A stretch of 64,000 bases of DNA from Viridibacillus arvi (GTDB lineage Bacteria; Bacillota; Bacilli; Bacillales_A; Planococcaceae). The stretch is from assembly GCF_001274945.1 (NCBI RefSeq), contig NZ_LILB01000009.1:124001-188000 (forward strand), given 5' to 3'. The notes under the pieces are model-generated. The model did no database searches. It saw only the letters and a program-made list of their open reading frames with translations, and had not been told where the DNA came from. The position numbers and the translations under genes are program-made. Shown one piece after another: positions 1 to 9,338 of this stretch; the stretch's first letter is position 1, and the number at the start of each line of letters is the position of its first letter.

Positions 1-1
1 C

Positions 2-934
2 ACTAATTTGACAGATCGAACTGATAACTATTTATCCGAATCAGTTGGATTATGGATGCAATATTTAGTTGAAAGAGATAGCTATAATCAGTTCCATAAT
101 CAAGTTGAAGTGCTCCGAAGCTATTTTTTAACTAACGATAATTTAATTGCTTGGGAGCTAAATGGAGAAGAGAAGGCAGCTGCAAACGCTGCTATTGATG
201 ATTTGCGTATTTTGGATGCACTATTTAATGCAGGTGAGCGATGGGAAAATCCAGCATATACAAAACTCGCTCAACAGTTAGGGGAAAGTTTTGTTAGTGT
301 CCAATTGAAAGATAACCTAATGGTTGATTACGTAGATTTAAAAAGTAAAAAACAGAGTAATGAAGTAACTCTTAGCTATATCATTCCTTCTAGTTTTGAA
401 CATTTACAAAGTGTGGGATTAATATCTTCTGATGTATATGAAGCAAACCGTAATTTACTATTAAAGGCTCCGCTCTCTAGAAATGCATTTTATCCAAAGT
501 ATTACGATGTGGAAAAAGCTACTTATTACTATGATGAAGAAATCAACTTAATTGACCAGCTATATGTCGGGTATCATTCGACTCAATGGAAAGGTAATAC
601 GGACAAGCTAATGAAGTTTTTGAAAATGGATTTTGCAACAAACGGAGGAAAGCTATTTGGCCGTTATGATGCAGAGACTCTTAGGCCAACCGTAAATTAT
701 GAAGCTCCTTCAGTCTATGCATTGGCGATCTTATTTTCATTAGAACGTGGTGATAAGAAGTTTGCTCAGCAACTTTATAATAGAATGCGGATTTTACAAC
801 AAAGTAATAAAAAGCAGGAATTTTACGGAGGATACATTGATGTAGAAACGCTAGAAACACATGCATTTGATAATTTATTGCCCTTAATTGCAGAAAGGAA
901 GGGATTGAATGGGGCGGTTTTTAAACACAAATAA
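2..934 (+). CDS. ydaJ: YdaJ-like glycoside-hydrolase-type protein, 5' truncated
   Basis: The reading frame is open to the window edge, so the N-terminus lies upstream; 310 residues are visible. The chain is rich in aromatic and acidic residues with repeated helices, as in (alpha/alpha)6 glycoside hydrolases of the GH8/BcsZ type. I cannot point to the catalytic acids with certainty. The assignment rests mainly on synteny: it is followed directly by degenerate GGDEF, DUF2334, GT2 and BcsB-like genes, the order of B. subtilis ydaJKLMN. By analogy it would trim or process an exopolysaccharide outside the membrane. Its 3' end overlaps the next gene by 26 nt, which implies translational coupling. 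Confidence 0.7.
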   Translation, partial: TNLTDRTDNYLSESVGLWMQYLVERDSYNQFHNQVEVLRSYFLTNDNLIAWELNGEEKAAANAAIDDLRILDALFNAGERWENPAYTKLAQQLGESFVSVQLKDNLMVDYVDLKSKKQSNEVTLSYIIPSSFEHLQSVGLISSDVYEANRNLLLKAPLSRNAFYPKYYDVEKATYYYDEEINLIDQLYVGYHSTQWKGNTDKLMKFLKMDFATNGGKLFGRYDAETLRPTVNYEAPSVYALAILFSLERGDKKFAQQLYNRMRILQQSNKKQEFYGGYIDVETLETHAFDNLLPLIAERKGLNGAVFKHK

Positions 935-1766
935 GCAAACTCTATTGCTTATTACGATACTTATTTTGTTATTACAAATTCCTTCTTATTTCATGTGGGA
1001 TTATGAGAGAGAAGGAATTCTTTTATATATTTTTTTAATCCTTTTAATTATTGTGAGCTTGATATTGGGAACAGTAACAGGTCTGATTTTTAGTTTAATC
1101 TTTATCTTCATTATTGGTAGTGCTCTAATTTACTTTAATTACACTGATAGTGCGATTGCAAATAGCTTTACGATGCCGATACAACTGTTTTTGGTATATG
1201 GACTAATGCTGATTGTTCTAGTGTTAATTGGAGGACGCTTGCAAGAAGTTATTATTGCCCGGGAAAAGCTGAATCAGCGCTTGCAAGAAGAAGTACGCAA
1301 TTTTATCGCTGTTGATGTAGAAACTGGTTTTGATAACAACTATCGAATGGGAATAACGATAACAGAAGAGATGATGCGTGTTGATCGTTACGGTAAATCA
1401 TTTACTCTAATTCTATTACAGATCGACCATTTAAAAGATTTTAATAGACTTTATGGTGCTAAAGAGACAAAACATTTGCTTCAGGGATTAGCTCAAACAA
1501 TGGATAAGGCAATGCGTTTGACAGATAAAAAATTCAGATATGATACAGATCGTTTTGCTATTTTATTGACAGAAACCGGTGGCGATTCAATTGATTTAGT
1601 AATCGATAAACTGGCTAGCAAAATAAAAACGCACCAGCTTTTAAGTGGCAAATATGTAACTTTGACATTCCGTACTGGTTATTTTGTATATGAGCCGAAA
1701 CTAGACACTTCATATGAGGAGATTATCAGTAGGGTTGAAAGTGAGATGGTTTCTCATGAACTATAA
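909..1766 (+). CDS. ydaK: Membrane-bound degenerate GGDEF protein, c-di-GMP receptor (YdaK-like)
   Basis: This 285-residue protein has about four hydrophobic segments in residues 10-110, a short coiled linker (about 112-130) and a GGDEF-fold domain (about 135-285). The catalytic motif is replaced by DTDRF (212-216), and the usual substrate-site ND is NR (179-180), so cyclase activity is unlikely. An RxxD motif, RLTD at 203-206, sits exactly five residues before the degenerate motif, which is the spacing of the c-di-GMP inhibitory site. B. subtilis YdaK likewise binds c-di-GMP and activates exopolysaccharide synthesis. The start has a good ribosome site (AAAGGAAGG, 8 nt away) inside ydaJ. Predicted role: membrane receptor that switches on the downstream synthase. 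Confidence 0.85.
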   Translation: MGRFLNTNKQTLLLITILILLLQIPSYFMWDYEREGILLYIFLILLIIVSLILGTVTGLIFSLIFIFIIGSALIYFNYTDSAIANSFTMPIQLFLVYGLMLIVLVLIGGRLQEVIIAREKLNQRLQEEVRNFIAVDVETGFDNNYRMGITITEEMMRVDRYGKSFTLILLQIDHLKDFNRLYGAKETKHLLQGLAQTMDKAMRLTDKKFRYDTDRFAILLTETGGDSIDLVIDKLASKIKTHQLLSGKYVTLTFRTGYFVYEPKLDTSYEEIISRVESEMVSHEL

Positions 1767-3471
1767 ACGGTTGATTCTAGGGATTTCCATCATAATTGTG
1801 ATGTGCATTCAAAGTATACCTACATTCGCTTCAGTCTCAAAAGATCAGAAGAAACCAGCAATATTAGTAGTTTATCAGTCAACGGATGGTATTGCGAATT
1901 CAGACACTCTATTCCTTGAAGCAATTTTTGCAGGAATATCTGATCAAGTTCAGTTGTCGAGTGTGCAACAAGTAACAATAGAAACCATAAAAAATATAGA
2001 TGTCGTCGTATTTGTAGGAGAAGACAGAAGTAATCTACCAACGCAATTTTTAAATGCTATAAAGCAATTTAAAGGCCATTTGATTGCTCTTGGTAAAAAT
2101 GCTGAACAACTCCCCCGCTTTGAAAAATGGCAATTCTTCGGTAGCAAATCGTTACGTACTTTGGATGGAGAGCCTCTTTCTAAGTTAATGAATATAGAAT
2201 ATGTTAAACCGCCAAAAGGTAGTGAAGTGCTAGTTGAAGGTACTAATTTAAATGATAAATATCCTGTTATTGTGAAAGACAGAAATACATCATATATAGC
2301 AAAAACAAATTTTTTATCCAATGATAATTATATTTTGTCACGAGAATTATTTAATTTACTAGACTTGCAAGAACCAATAAAACATCTAGCCTATATTCGT
2401 CTAGAAGATATTTCCCCTATATCAGATCCGAAACTTGTGAAGGAAACAGGTGAATATTTGGCACAAAAGGGTATTCCTTTTTACATGGCACTAATTCCTG
2501 TTTATGTGAATAGTGAGTCAGGTGAGCAAGTGCAATTAAAAGATAATAAAGAGCTTGTGAAAGTACTACAGCATTTACAAAGCTTAGGCGGTATGGTTAT
2601 TGCTCATGGCTATACACATACGTATCGATATACAGAAACAGGCGAAGGTTTCGAGTTTTGGGATTCAATAAACAATCAAAAAATTTCATCGATTAGCGCT
2701 AGTGATGACCCTATAAAAATGAAAAAAAGAGCTGATTTTTCGACAAAGGAAGCATATCGACACTATTTGGGATCAATCGATGAGATAGAGAAGAAATATA
2801 TTGAAGATAAAATAAAGCTCTCTATTGAAAAATTAACAGAATTAAAATTGTACCCAATTTCCTTTGAAGCGCCACACTATGCAATGAGTTCAACGGGATA
2901 TGACATTATTGCACAACATTTCACATCTATATTCGGGCAAGTTCAATTATCAGATGATACGTGGAAAAGAATGGGCGCGCCGTTAATGATAAGTAAGCCA
3001 TCACTACTAAGTGATATGACATTATATCCTGAAACGATTGGCTTTATTGATCCAAGTAGGCCAGAGCCATTGAAAGAAATGGAAGAGAAAATAAAAAAAG
3101 TGCAGCAGGTTCCTGGCTCAGTCATTGGCGGTTTTTATCATCCATATTTAGGGTTGGAGTATTTGCCTGAAATGGTGAGTTTAATAGAAGAGGTACCCAA
3201 TTTAGAATGGCTCGACTTACGGAAATCGAAACAAATTGTACAGTCTGAAAACATCATGATTCAGCAAGAAGATGGAGAGTTAAAAGTAGTCTCCCATATT
3301 AAATGGACAGATAAAGTAAAGCAAAGGATGGGAGAAAATCCATTTGAAATGGTGTTATGGATTTTAGCAATCATTGTCGCATTATTTGTTATAGCATTCT
3401 TTATTTATGTTGTGAGTTTACGTACAAAGCTGCGAAAACGATTGTTTGAGGAGCGAAATATAAATGGCTAA
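1756..3471 (+). CDS. ydaL: DUF2334 polysaccharide deacetylase-like membrane protein (YdaL-like)
   Basis: The 571-residue protein begins with a signal-type helix (residues 4-26, TFAS cleavage region) and ends in one transmembrane helix before a basic tail, so the body is extracytoplasmic and C-terminally anchored. The DUF2334 domain shows an HGYTH metal-binding motif at about 284-288, an EAPHY motif further on and a GFYHP motif. These place it in the carbohydrate esterase 4-like superfamily. I chose ATG 1756, which overlaps the ydaK stop by 11 nt, because it gives a clean signal peptide. GTG 1741 and ATG 1714 are open alternatives. Probable role is deacetylation or other editing of the operon's polysaccharide; no substrate can be read from sequence. 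Confidence 0.8.
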   Translation: MNYKRLILGISIIIVMCIQSIPTFASVSKDQKKPAILVVYQSTDGIANSDTLFLEAIFAGISDQVQLSSVQQVTIETIKNIDVVVFVGEDRSNLPTQFLNAIKQFKGHLIALGKNAEQLPRFEKWQFFGSKSLRTLDGEPLSKLMNIEYVKPPKGSEVLVEGTNLNDKYPVIVKDRNTSYIAKTNFLSNDNYILSRELFNLLDLQEPIKHLAYIRLEDISPISDPKLVKETGEYLAQKGIPFYMALIPVYVNSESGEQVQLKDNKELVKVLQHLQSLGGMVIAHGYTHTYRYTETGEGFEFWDSINNQKISSISASDDPIKMKKRADFSTKEAYRHYLGSIDEIEKKYIEDKIKLSIEKLTELKLYPISFEAPHYAMSSTGYDIIAQHFTSIFGQVQLSDDTWKRMGAPLMISKPSLLSDMTLYPETIGFIDPSRPEPLKEMEEKIKKVQQVPGSVIGGFYHPYLGLEYLPEMVSLIEEVPNLEWLDLRKSKQIVQSENIMIQQEDGELKVVSHIKWTDKVKQRMGENPFEMVLWILAIIVALFVIAFFIYVVSLRTKLRKRLFEERNING

Positions 3472-4735
3472 TATATTATTCTACATTGCGCTATTTTTAA
3501 TATGGATTATGCTTTTATACCATATGTTCTTAATGCAAGGTGGCTATCTTCACTTTAAGACATTTGAGCGTGTTATTCCTGAGTGGGAAAAGAAAATGGT
3601 TGATTTACCCACAGTTAGTGTTTTTATACCCGCACATAACGAAGAGGTTGTAATTGGGCAAACTTTACAAGCAATGTCGCGGTTACATTATCCGAAAGAG
3701 AAACTTGAAGTAATTGTTATAAATGATAATTCTTCAGATAGAACAGGTGAAATTGCAAGGCAGTTTTCAGAAAGGTACTCCTTTATTCGCGTCTTAGAAA
3801 CAGAGCCTCCAAATAAGGGGAAGGGTAAGTCATCTGCGTTGAATGAGGCGTTAAGAAAATCATCTAGTGAAGTAATTGTTGTTTATGATGCAGATAATAC
3901 GCCGGAGAAAATGTCAGTTTGGTATTTAGTCATGGGGTTAGTAAATGATCCGAAGGCAGCTGCAGTGGTTGGTAAATTTCGAGTAATTAATGCGGCAAAA
4001 ACATGGCTTACACGTTTTATTAATATTGAAACGATTTGTTTTCAATGGATGGCGCAAGGTGGCCGATTTAAATGGTTCAAGGTGGCGACGATTCCGGGGA
4101 CTAACTTTGCGATTCGAAGAAGTATCGTAGAAGAACTTGGTGGTTGGGATGTTAAAGCATTAGCTGAGGACACTGAGCTAACCATTCGTGTTTACAATAA
4201 AGGCTATCATATTCGATTCTTTCCTAAGGCTATAACATGGGAACAAGAACCTGAAACACTAAAAGTTTGGTGGAAGCAACGAACTCGCTGGGCACGAGGG
4301 AATCAATATGTCGTCCTTAAATTCTTGGGTCAATTTTTTAAGTTAAAACGCAAAAGTATTATTTTTGATTTATTTTATTTTTTCTTTACGTACTTCCTAT
4401 TCTTTTTCGGTGTTATTTTATCAAATACTCTGTTTATCATTAATCTCTTCTATGATTTAAATCTATCAATTGGAAATGTAGCTCTTGCACTATGGATCCT
4501 GGCATTCCTTTTATTCTTAGCTGAGGTGATGATTACGCTAAGTATAGAAAAAGCAGAGATGAATCGAACAAATTTCTTTTATGTAATATTAATGTACTTT
4601 ACGTATTCACAAATGTGGATTGTTTTAGTTGTTTATTCATTATTTTTAGAGATGAAAAGGGTGTTATTTAAACAAGAAGTGAAATGGTACAAGACAGAGC
4701 GCTTTGAACAAAAAGATAAAGGGGAAAAAAAATGA
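3464..4735 (+). CDS. ydaM: GT2 family processive glycosyltransferase (YdaM-like)
   Basis: This 423-residue membrane glycosyltransferase starts with one N-terminal helix (3-25). A cytosolic GT-A domain carries the family 2 signature: INDNSSD (86-92), DAD (142-144), the catalytic ED (235-236) and QRTRW (272-276), i.e. the D, DxD, D, QxxRW set of cellulose, hyaluronan and poly-GlcNAc synthases. Three to four transmembrane helices follow from about residue 300. It is predicted to polymerise and extrude a beta-linked polysaccharide. It overlaps ydaL by 8 nt and ydaN by 4 nt. There is no PilZ domain, so c-di-GMP control would have to come through YdaK. Confidence 0.88.
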   Translation: MANILFYIALFLIWIMLLYHMFLMQGGYLHFKTFERVIPEWEKKMVDLPTVSVFIPAHNEEVVIGQTLQAMSRLHYPKEKLEVIVINDNSSDRTGEIARQFSERYSFIRVLETEPPNKGKGKSSALNEALRKSSSEVIVVYDADNTPEKMSVWYLVMGLVNDPKAAAVVGKFRVINAAKTWLTRFINIETICFQWMAQGGRFKWFKVATIPGTNFAIRRSIVEELGGWDVKALAEDTELTIRVYNKGYHIRFFPKAITWEQEPETLKVWWKQRTRWARGNQYVVLKFLGQFFKLKRKSIIFDLFYFFFTYFLFFFGVILSNTLFIINLFYDLNLSIGNVALALWILAFLLFLAEVMITLSIEKAEMNRTNFFYVILMYFTYSQMWIVLVVYSLFLEMKRVLFKQEVKWYKTERFEQKDKGEKK

Positions 4736-6858
4736 AGCAATATCAGTTATTAATAGCGAGTTTATTATGCATAATTATAGTGGCTTTGGCACCGATAAAG
4801 ACTGAGGCTAACACTATAATTTCAGTCGATGGAATAAAAGTGAATAATACTAAAGGCACGAACCAAACACAACCGATTACCAATTCGCCTATTACATTAA
4901 ACGGCCCAGCAGGTGAGGTCACTTTCTACTATGAATTAGTAGCGGATGCAAAAGGGCAAGAAAGTAAAATTGTATTGAATACTGAAAACTCTGAGTTACT
5001 AATTGCACCATCATCTCTGTCAGTTAGTATAGATAATAAAATGGTAAAGTCGATCGCAATTAATGGGGATAAGCCTGTACGTGAAATGACTGTTCCAATT
5101 AAAGGTGATGCTCTGAAAGAAGGAGTTCATGCTGTAACTGTTAAATATTATGGTGTGCTAAAAGAAGGTATTTGCGTTAAGCAAGGTACCTCAGCTAATT
5201 GGCTTACACTTAATATCAATTCATATTATCAGTTGAATGGTCTAGTAAAAAAATCAGATGTTTCGTTAGGTGAATATCCAACTAAATTTGTTGGAACTGA
5301 GGAACAACCTGTATATATTGTAATACCAGATAAGGCTTCAACAAGTTCGTTAAACAGTGCACTTCAGATGACTAGTTTCTTAACAAATCAATCAGGTAGA
5401 AAAAATACAGTACAAATTATTAGAGAATCTAAAATAAAAGAATTAAATCAGAATGTAGTATTTATAGGTGTACCTTCTGAATTTTCAAATTCAAATATAA
5501 AAAAACTATGGCAAGATGCTAATGTGAAGCAAACAGCAAATGCACTTAACCTATCCATTCGTACGTTAAAACAAGGGCAGAAAGAAACTTCAGCAATGTT
5601 TGTAACAGCAAACAAGGCAGCTGATTTAGAAGATAGAATGGCTATTTTAACTAATCCACAATTTTCAAAACAACTGAGCGGCTTAGATTTGTCAATAAAG
5701 GATATACCAAAACAATTAAAATTGACACAGAATGGTAGTGTCACATTAGAACAATTTGGTGCAGAGAATATTACCCTTGATAGTCAGAGTACTAATAGCG
5801 CGCATTATTATTACTATGTTTCAGCTGATACGCAACTAAATAAAGCATTTACACTCAATCTAAAATTAAAGAAATCCGAGAGTATTACATCTATAAAAGA
5901 ACAAACGGAATTAGACACTAGTACGAATATGGAGTTAATCGTAAATGTAAATAATATACCGCATTCGGTGAATCTACGTACCTTAGCAGATAGTAAGGAT
6001 GGAATTTATAATGTAAGTGTACCAATTGATGCCAAAGCTATTAGAGATAACCGTTTAATAGATTTGCAATTCCAAACTACTGGTTTGGGCGTGAATAATC
6101 CTTGTAAAGAAACAGATGAAAAACGTTGGATTTATATTGATAAGGATAGTAGTTTTACATTCCCAATAATACAAAATACAAATGAACAAAAGCGGATTAC
6201 ATTTGCTGCATTTCCTTATCCGTTTGTAAGTAAGGAAGGGATGACGGTTGTTGTCTTACCTAAAAAAGCAGATGTTTCAGATGGACAATTACTCAAGTTA
6301 TATAGTGCGATTTTGCAAGGTGTTCAACAACCGACTATACAATTAAAAACTGCTGAGCAAGTAACAGCTAATGATGTTGAAAAAGCGAATGTTATATTTA
6401 TTGGCGGGCCGAATGAACAACCTTTGCTACAAAAAAAGGCAACTGATTTGATAGTCTCATATAATGGGAATAAGGCTGTACTAAGTGATGAGGGCTTTGT
6501 TTCGGAAACGGCTCAACAATTTAGCTGGATCCAAAATAACCCTTGGAGTAAAGGCAATAATTCAATTCTTGTAATAGATCATCAAGGGTCAACTCTAGAT
6601 TATATGGAAAATAATTTTCTTGAAGAAATAATAAACTCAGATGAATTGGCAACAGTCGTTGTACAATCTAGTGACAAGCAATTTTTTACTAATGCTGAAT
6701 ATGTGAAAACAAATAAGCAATTAAGTATCGATAGTAAAAATGGAAATAGTAATAACTCAATTTCAAAATGGTGGATTGTTGGGTTCGCAGGATTACTCTT
6801 ACTAATTGGATTGTTGATTTTTAGGGTTAAAAGAAGAAAGTATAAGAAGTTAAGATAG
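4732..6858 (+). CDS. ydaN: BcsB-like extracytoplasmic polysaccharide synthase subunit (YdaN-like)
   Basis: The 708-residue protein has a signal peptide (about 1-27), a long extracellular body of repeated beta-rich and alpha/beta segments, and a C-terminal transmembrane helix followed by a lysine/arginine-rich tail. This is the BcsB layout: carbohydrate-binding and flavodoxin-like modules anchored beside the synthase. Two cysteines lie far apart (EGICVK near residue 145 and NPCKET near 460) and could form a disulfide. It is the last gene of the operon and starts on the ATGA overlap with ydaM. Likely role is guiding the nascent polymer across the wall-membrane interface. Confidence 0.8.
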   Translation: MKQYQLLIASLLCIIIVALAPIKTEANTIISVDGIKVNNTKGTNQTQPITNSPITLNGPAGEVTFYYELVADAKGQESKIVLNTENSELLIAPSSLSVSIDNKMVKSIAINGDKPVREMTVPIKGDALKEGVHAVTVKYYGVLKEGICVKQGTSANWLTLNINSYYQLNGLVKKSDVSLGEYPTKFVGTEEQPVYIVIPDKASTSSLNSALQMTSFLTNQSGRKNTVQIIRESKIKELNQNVVFIGVPSEFSNSNIKKLWQDANVKQTANALNLSIRTLKQGQKETSAMFVTANKAADLEDRMAILTNPQFSKQLSGLDLSIKDIPKQLKLTQNGSVTLEQFGAENITLDSQSTNSAHYYYYVSADTQLNKAFTLNLKLKKSESITSIKEQTELDTSTNMELIVNVNNIPHSVNLRTLADSKDGIYNVSVPIDAKAIRDNRLIDLQFQTTGLGVNNPCKETDEKRWIYIDKDSSFTFPIIQNTNEQKRITFAAFPYPFVSKEGMTVVVLPKKADVSDGQLLKLYSAILQGVQQPTIQLKTAEQVTANDVEKANVIFIGGPNEQPLLQKKATDLIVSYNGNKAVLSDEGFVSETAQQFSWIQNNPWSKGNNSILVIDHQGSTLDYMENNFLEEIINSDELATVVVQSSDKQFFTNAEYVKTNKQLSIDSKNGNSNNSISKWWIVGFAGLLLLIGLLIFRVKRRKYKKLR

Positions 6859-6866
6859 ATTGAGAC

Positions 6867-6897
6867 AAGACTAGTTCAGATTAAATGGGCTAGTCTT
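6867..6897 (+). terminator. Weak hairpin after ydaN
   Basis: An inverted repeat AAGACTAG...CTAGTCTT begins 8 nt after the ydaN stop. It lacks a clear U tract, so it may be an mRNA-stabilising hairpin rather than the main terminator. Confidence 0.35.
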
Positions 6898-6968
6898 ATT
6901 TAGAAATGAATTACTAATGAAATCAATAAAAAGGCAGATATTAATTATTATACTTTAGCTATATTTAA

Positions 6969-7009
6969 ATACCCTTGGAGCATTGATAGCTCTTAGGGTA
7001 TCTTTATTA
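6969..7009 (+). terminator. Rho-independent terminator of the exopolysaccharide operon
   Basis: The stem ATACCCT...AGGGTAT with an interrupted inner stem (GAGC/GCTC) is followed by CTTTATTAT. It lies between ydaN and the ATPase gene and probably separates the two units. Confidence 0.6.
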
Positions 7010-7043
7010 TAATTATGAAAATGTTCAGAAGGAGGGAAATGGC

Positions 7044-7757
7044 ATGTTTCTAAAGAAAGTAACTTTATTAAAAGACGGTACTGAAAATTTAAGTGAATAT
7101 CCGTTCAGCATTCCTTCATTACAAGTACTTGAAACATTAGAATTTACGCAAAATGTAACATTTTTTGTAGGTGAAAATGGTTCCGGGAAATCAACATTAC
7201 TAGAGGGTATTGCTGATAAATGTGAGTTTAATACAGCAGGTGGAAGTCGCAATAATTTATATGAAGTACATGCTGCAGAATCTGTATTAGGGAACCACTT
7301 ACGGTTATCTTGGTCACCAAAAGTGATGAATGGTTTTTTCCTTCGAGCGGAAACGTTTTATCAATTTGCATCACATATCGATTCGGATCCTATGCATTTA
7401 AAAGCATACGGGGGAAAATCATTACATCAACAATCCCATGGAGAAGCGTTTCTTTCACTTTTCAAAAATAGATTTGGCAAAAAAGCCATTTACTTATTAG
7501 ATGAACCGGAAGCAGCATTATCACCCGCTAGACAATTATCATTAATGCGCATTATGAAAGATTTAGAAGGTGAAGCACAGTTTATTATTGCAACACATTC
7601 ACCTATTTTACTTGGTTATCCAGGAGCGACTATTTATGATTTTGATAGTCAACCGATTCAAGGAGTACGTTATGAGGAAACATTGCATTATATTTTAACA
7701 AAACGTTTTTTAGATAATCGGCAAGCTATCTTACATGAGCTTTTTGCCGATGATTAG
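7044..7757 (+). CDS. AAA/ABC-class predicted ATPase (COG3910-like)
   Basis: This 237-residue soluble ATPase has Walker A GENGSGKST (about 48-56), a signature-like segment SHGEAFLSLF, Walker B IYLLDEPEAALSP and a switch histidine in ATHSP. It has no membrane part and no permease neighbour. This matches small RecF/SMC-like ATPases found singly in Bacillales, not a transporter subunit. A strong ribosome site (AAGGAGGG) lies 8-10 nt before ATG. The next gene starts 13 nt downstream, so the two are probably cotranscribed. The cellular role is unknown. Confidence 0.75.
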   Translation: MFLKKVTLLKDGTENLSEYPFSIPSLQVLETLEFTQNVTFFVGENGSGKSTLLEGIADKCEFNTAGGSRNNLYEVHAAESVLGNHLRLSWSPKVMNGFFLRAETFYQFASHIDSDPMHLKAYGGKSLHQQSHGEAFLSLFKNRFGKKAIYLLDEPEAALSPARQLSLMRIMKDLEGEAQFIIATHSPILLGYPGATIYDFDSQPIQGVRYEETLHYILTKRFLDNRQAILHELFADD

Positions 7758-7770
7758 GGGAGAGAGGAAA

Positions 7771-8205
7771 ATGAATTATACATACATTAAGGGCGTTCCT
7801 AATGAAGAGCTTGTCAAAGGCATGCAAGACCTTCATAAGCATATATTTGAAGGCGCAGAGCTAGAGGTAAGCGAGCTGAAGGAGAAGCCTCAATTGTTGT
7901 GCTGTGTTGCTATAGATAATGCTAGGTTAGCAGGATTTAAATTGGGGTATGAGATAGAAGAAGGAAAGTTTTACAGTTGGCTTGGCGGAGTTCATACGGA
8001 TTTTCGTGGTCAAGGAGTTGCTTCTCATTTAATGGAGCTACAGCATAAAGTAGTACAGGAGAGCGGATATAAGAAAATCCGTACAATAGGGAGAAACCAC
8101 CGCAGAGCAATGCTTATTTTAAATCTTAAGCATGGTTTTAATGTTATCGAAACATTTATAAGTAAAAAAGGTACTCATAAAATAATACTAGAGAAGGATT
8201 TATAA
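7771..8205 (+). CDS. GNAT family N-acetyltransferase
   Basis: A 144-residue single-domain GNAT protein. The acetyl-CoA pyrophosphate loop is RGQGVASHL (motif A) in the segment GGVHTDFRGQGVA. A motif B-like LNLKHGF segment is near the C-terminus. ATG 7771 is preferred over the upstream in-frame start because AGGGGAGAGAGG directly precedes it and the family normally starts close to the first beta strand. The substrate is not predictable. Confidence 0.78.
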   Translation: MNYTYIKGVPNEELVKGMQDLHKHIFEGAELEVSELKEKPQLLCCVAIDNARLAGFKLGYEIEEGKFYSWLGGVHTDFRGQGVASHLMELQHKVVQESGYKKIRTIGRNHRRAMLILNLKHGFNVIETFISKKGTHKIILEKDL

Positions 8206-8272
8206 CGATTTTAATATGTGAATCTTTTCCATCATCTTTATCGTTAACAAATAAAAAGTGGAAGAGGTTGAT

Positions 8273-8863
8273 ATGTTGAAAGGTTTAATAAGGAGGCTTT
8301 TAATGATTGGAGGAGGCATTGTTGTCGTAGTCGGTTTAACTTTTTGGGTTGTGACAACTAGATGGCTATCTGATGGTGCAGAGCCGAAAGCAGATGGCTC
8401 CAATGAGTATGCACTTGTGCTAGGTGCCAAAGTGAAGAAAGGGAGCGTACCATCAAAATCTCTTTCCTATCGCTTAGATGCTGCGTTACAATATGCACAG
8501 CAATATCCTCACGTTAAGTTGATTGTGTCAGGTGGTCAAGGGCCGGATGAAGATGCTACGGAAGGGTCTGTTATGCAAGCATATCTAGTTGAGCATGGTT
8601 TAAGCCCTGAACGTATTATAATAGAGGGAAAAGCAACAAATACCTATGAAAATATTGTTTATTCTTTAAAGTTATTGGATGCGGATATTAGTGCTTTAAC
8701 TATCATTTCAAGCGATTATCATTTAGCAAGAGCTAAGATGCTTGCTAATCGATTGGATCTTAAAGTAGATGTAGTTACAGCGAAAACGCCGAAAATAATT
8801 GAGGCAAAAGTACGTTTCCGTGAACGTTTTGCACTAGTAAAATCATATATCCTGGGTAGGTAG
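8273..8863 (+). CDS. DUF218/YdcF-SanA family membrane protein
   Basis: The 196-residue protein has one N-terminal transmembrane helix and then a DUF218 domain. Landmarks are ALVLGAKV, SYRLDAAL, IVSGGQGPDEDATE, EGKATNTYENI and ISSDYHLARA, all typical of the family that includes E. coli SanA and YdcF. Members are linked to envelope integrity, and the biochemical activity is unresolved. ATG 8273 has GGAAGAGG 5 nt upstream, so the longer GTG 8258 start is rejected. The downstream Nudix gene follows after 18 nt. Confidence 0.82.
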   Translation: MLKGLIRRLLMIGGGIVVVVGLTFWVVTTRWLSDGAEPKADGSNEYALVLGAKVKKGSVPSKSLSYRLDAALQYAQQYPHVKLIVSGGQGPDEDATEGSVMQAYLVEHGLSPERIIIEGKATNTYENIVYSLKLLDADISALTIISSDYHLARAKMLANRLDLKVDVVTAKTPKIIEAKVRFRERFALVKSYILGR

Positions 8864-8881
8864 TTAATAGGAGGCTGTTAA

Positions 8882-9301
8882 GTGAGTATTTATAAATGGC
8901 AAGGTGCGGCAGGGGTTTGTTTAAATGACAACGGAGAAGTATTGATGGTTCTTCAAGCGGCACCAGGTGAAGATAAGAAATGGACAGTACCTAGCGGTGG
9001 TGTCGAAGGTAATGAAACGTTTGAGGAATGCTGTCGTAGAGAATTTTTTGAGGAGACAGGTTATGAAGTAAAAGTGATAAGAGAACTTTATACGAAGTCA
9101 AACGAACTTAAAGAGCTAGGGATTGAGATTGATGTACATTATTTTCATGTGGAAATCATAGGTGGAGAGCAAGTTAATGCAGATCCCGACAATTTAATTT
9201 ATGAAATCGCATGGAAAAAGGGTGAAGAGCTATCGTCCTTATCGATGGCATATTCTGACGATGTACCATTGTTGCAGGAATTTATTCGAGCATTAAAATA
9301 A
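8882..9301 (+). CDS. Nudix hydrolase
   Basis: A 139-residue Nudix protein with a fully canonical Nudix box: G-x5-E-x7-REFFEETGY, spanning about residues 39-61. It starts at GTG 8882 with AGGAGG 6 nt upstream. The compact length suggests a MutT-like or ADP-ribose/NTP pyrophosphohydrolase. No specificity motif is evident. It probably forms an operon with the DUF218 gene. Confidence 0.85.
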   Translation: MSIYKWQGAAGVCLNDNGEVLMVLQAAPGEDKKWTVPSGGVEGNETFEECCRREFFEETGYEVKVIRELYTKSNELKELGIEIDVHYFHVEIIGGEQVNADPDNLIYEIAWKKGEELSSLSMAYSDDVPLLQEFIRALK

Positions 9302-9305
9302 AAAT

Positions 9306-9337
9306 AAAAAGGCAATCCCTAATTGGATTGCCTTTTT
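9306..9337. terminator. Bidirectional terminator, Nudix / SEC-C gene
   Basis: A perfect stem (GGCAATCC...GGATTGCC) has A5 on the left and T5 on the right, so it can terminate both convergent transcripts. Confidence 0.88.
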
Positions 9338-9338
9338 G

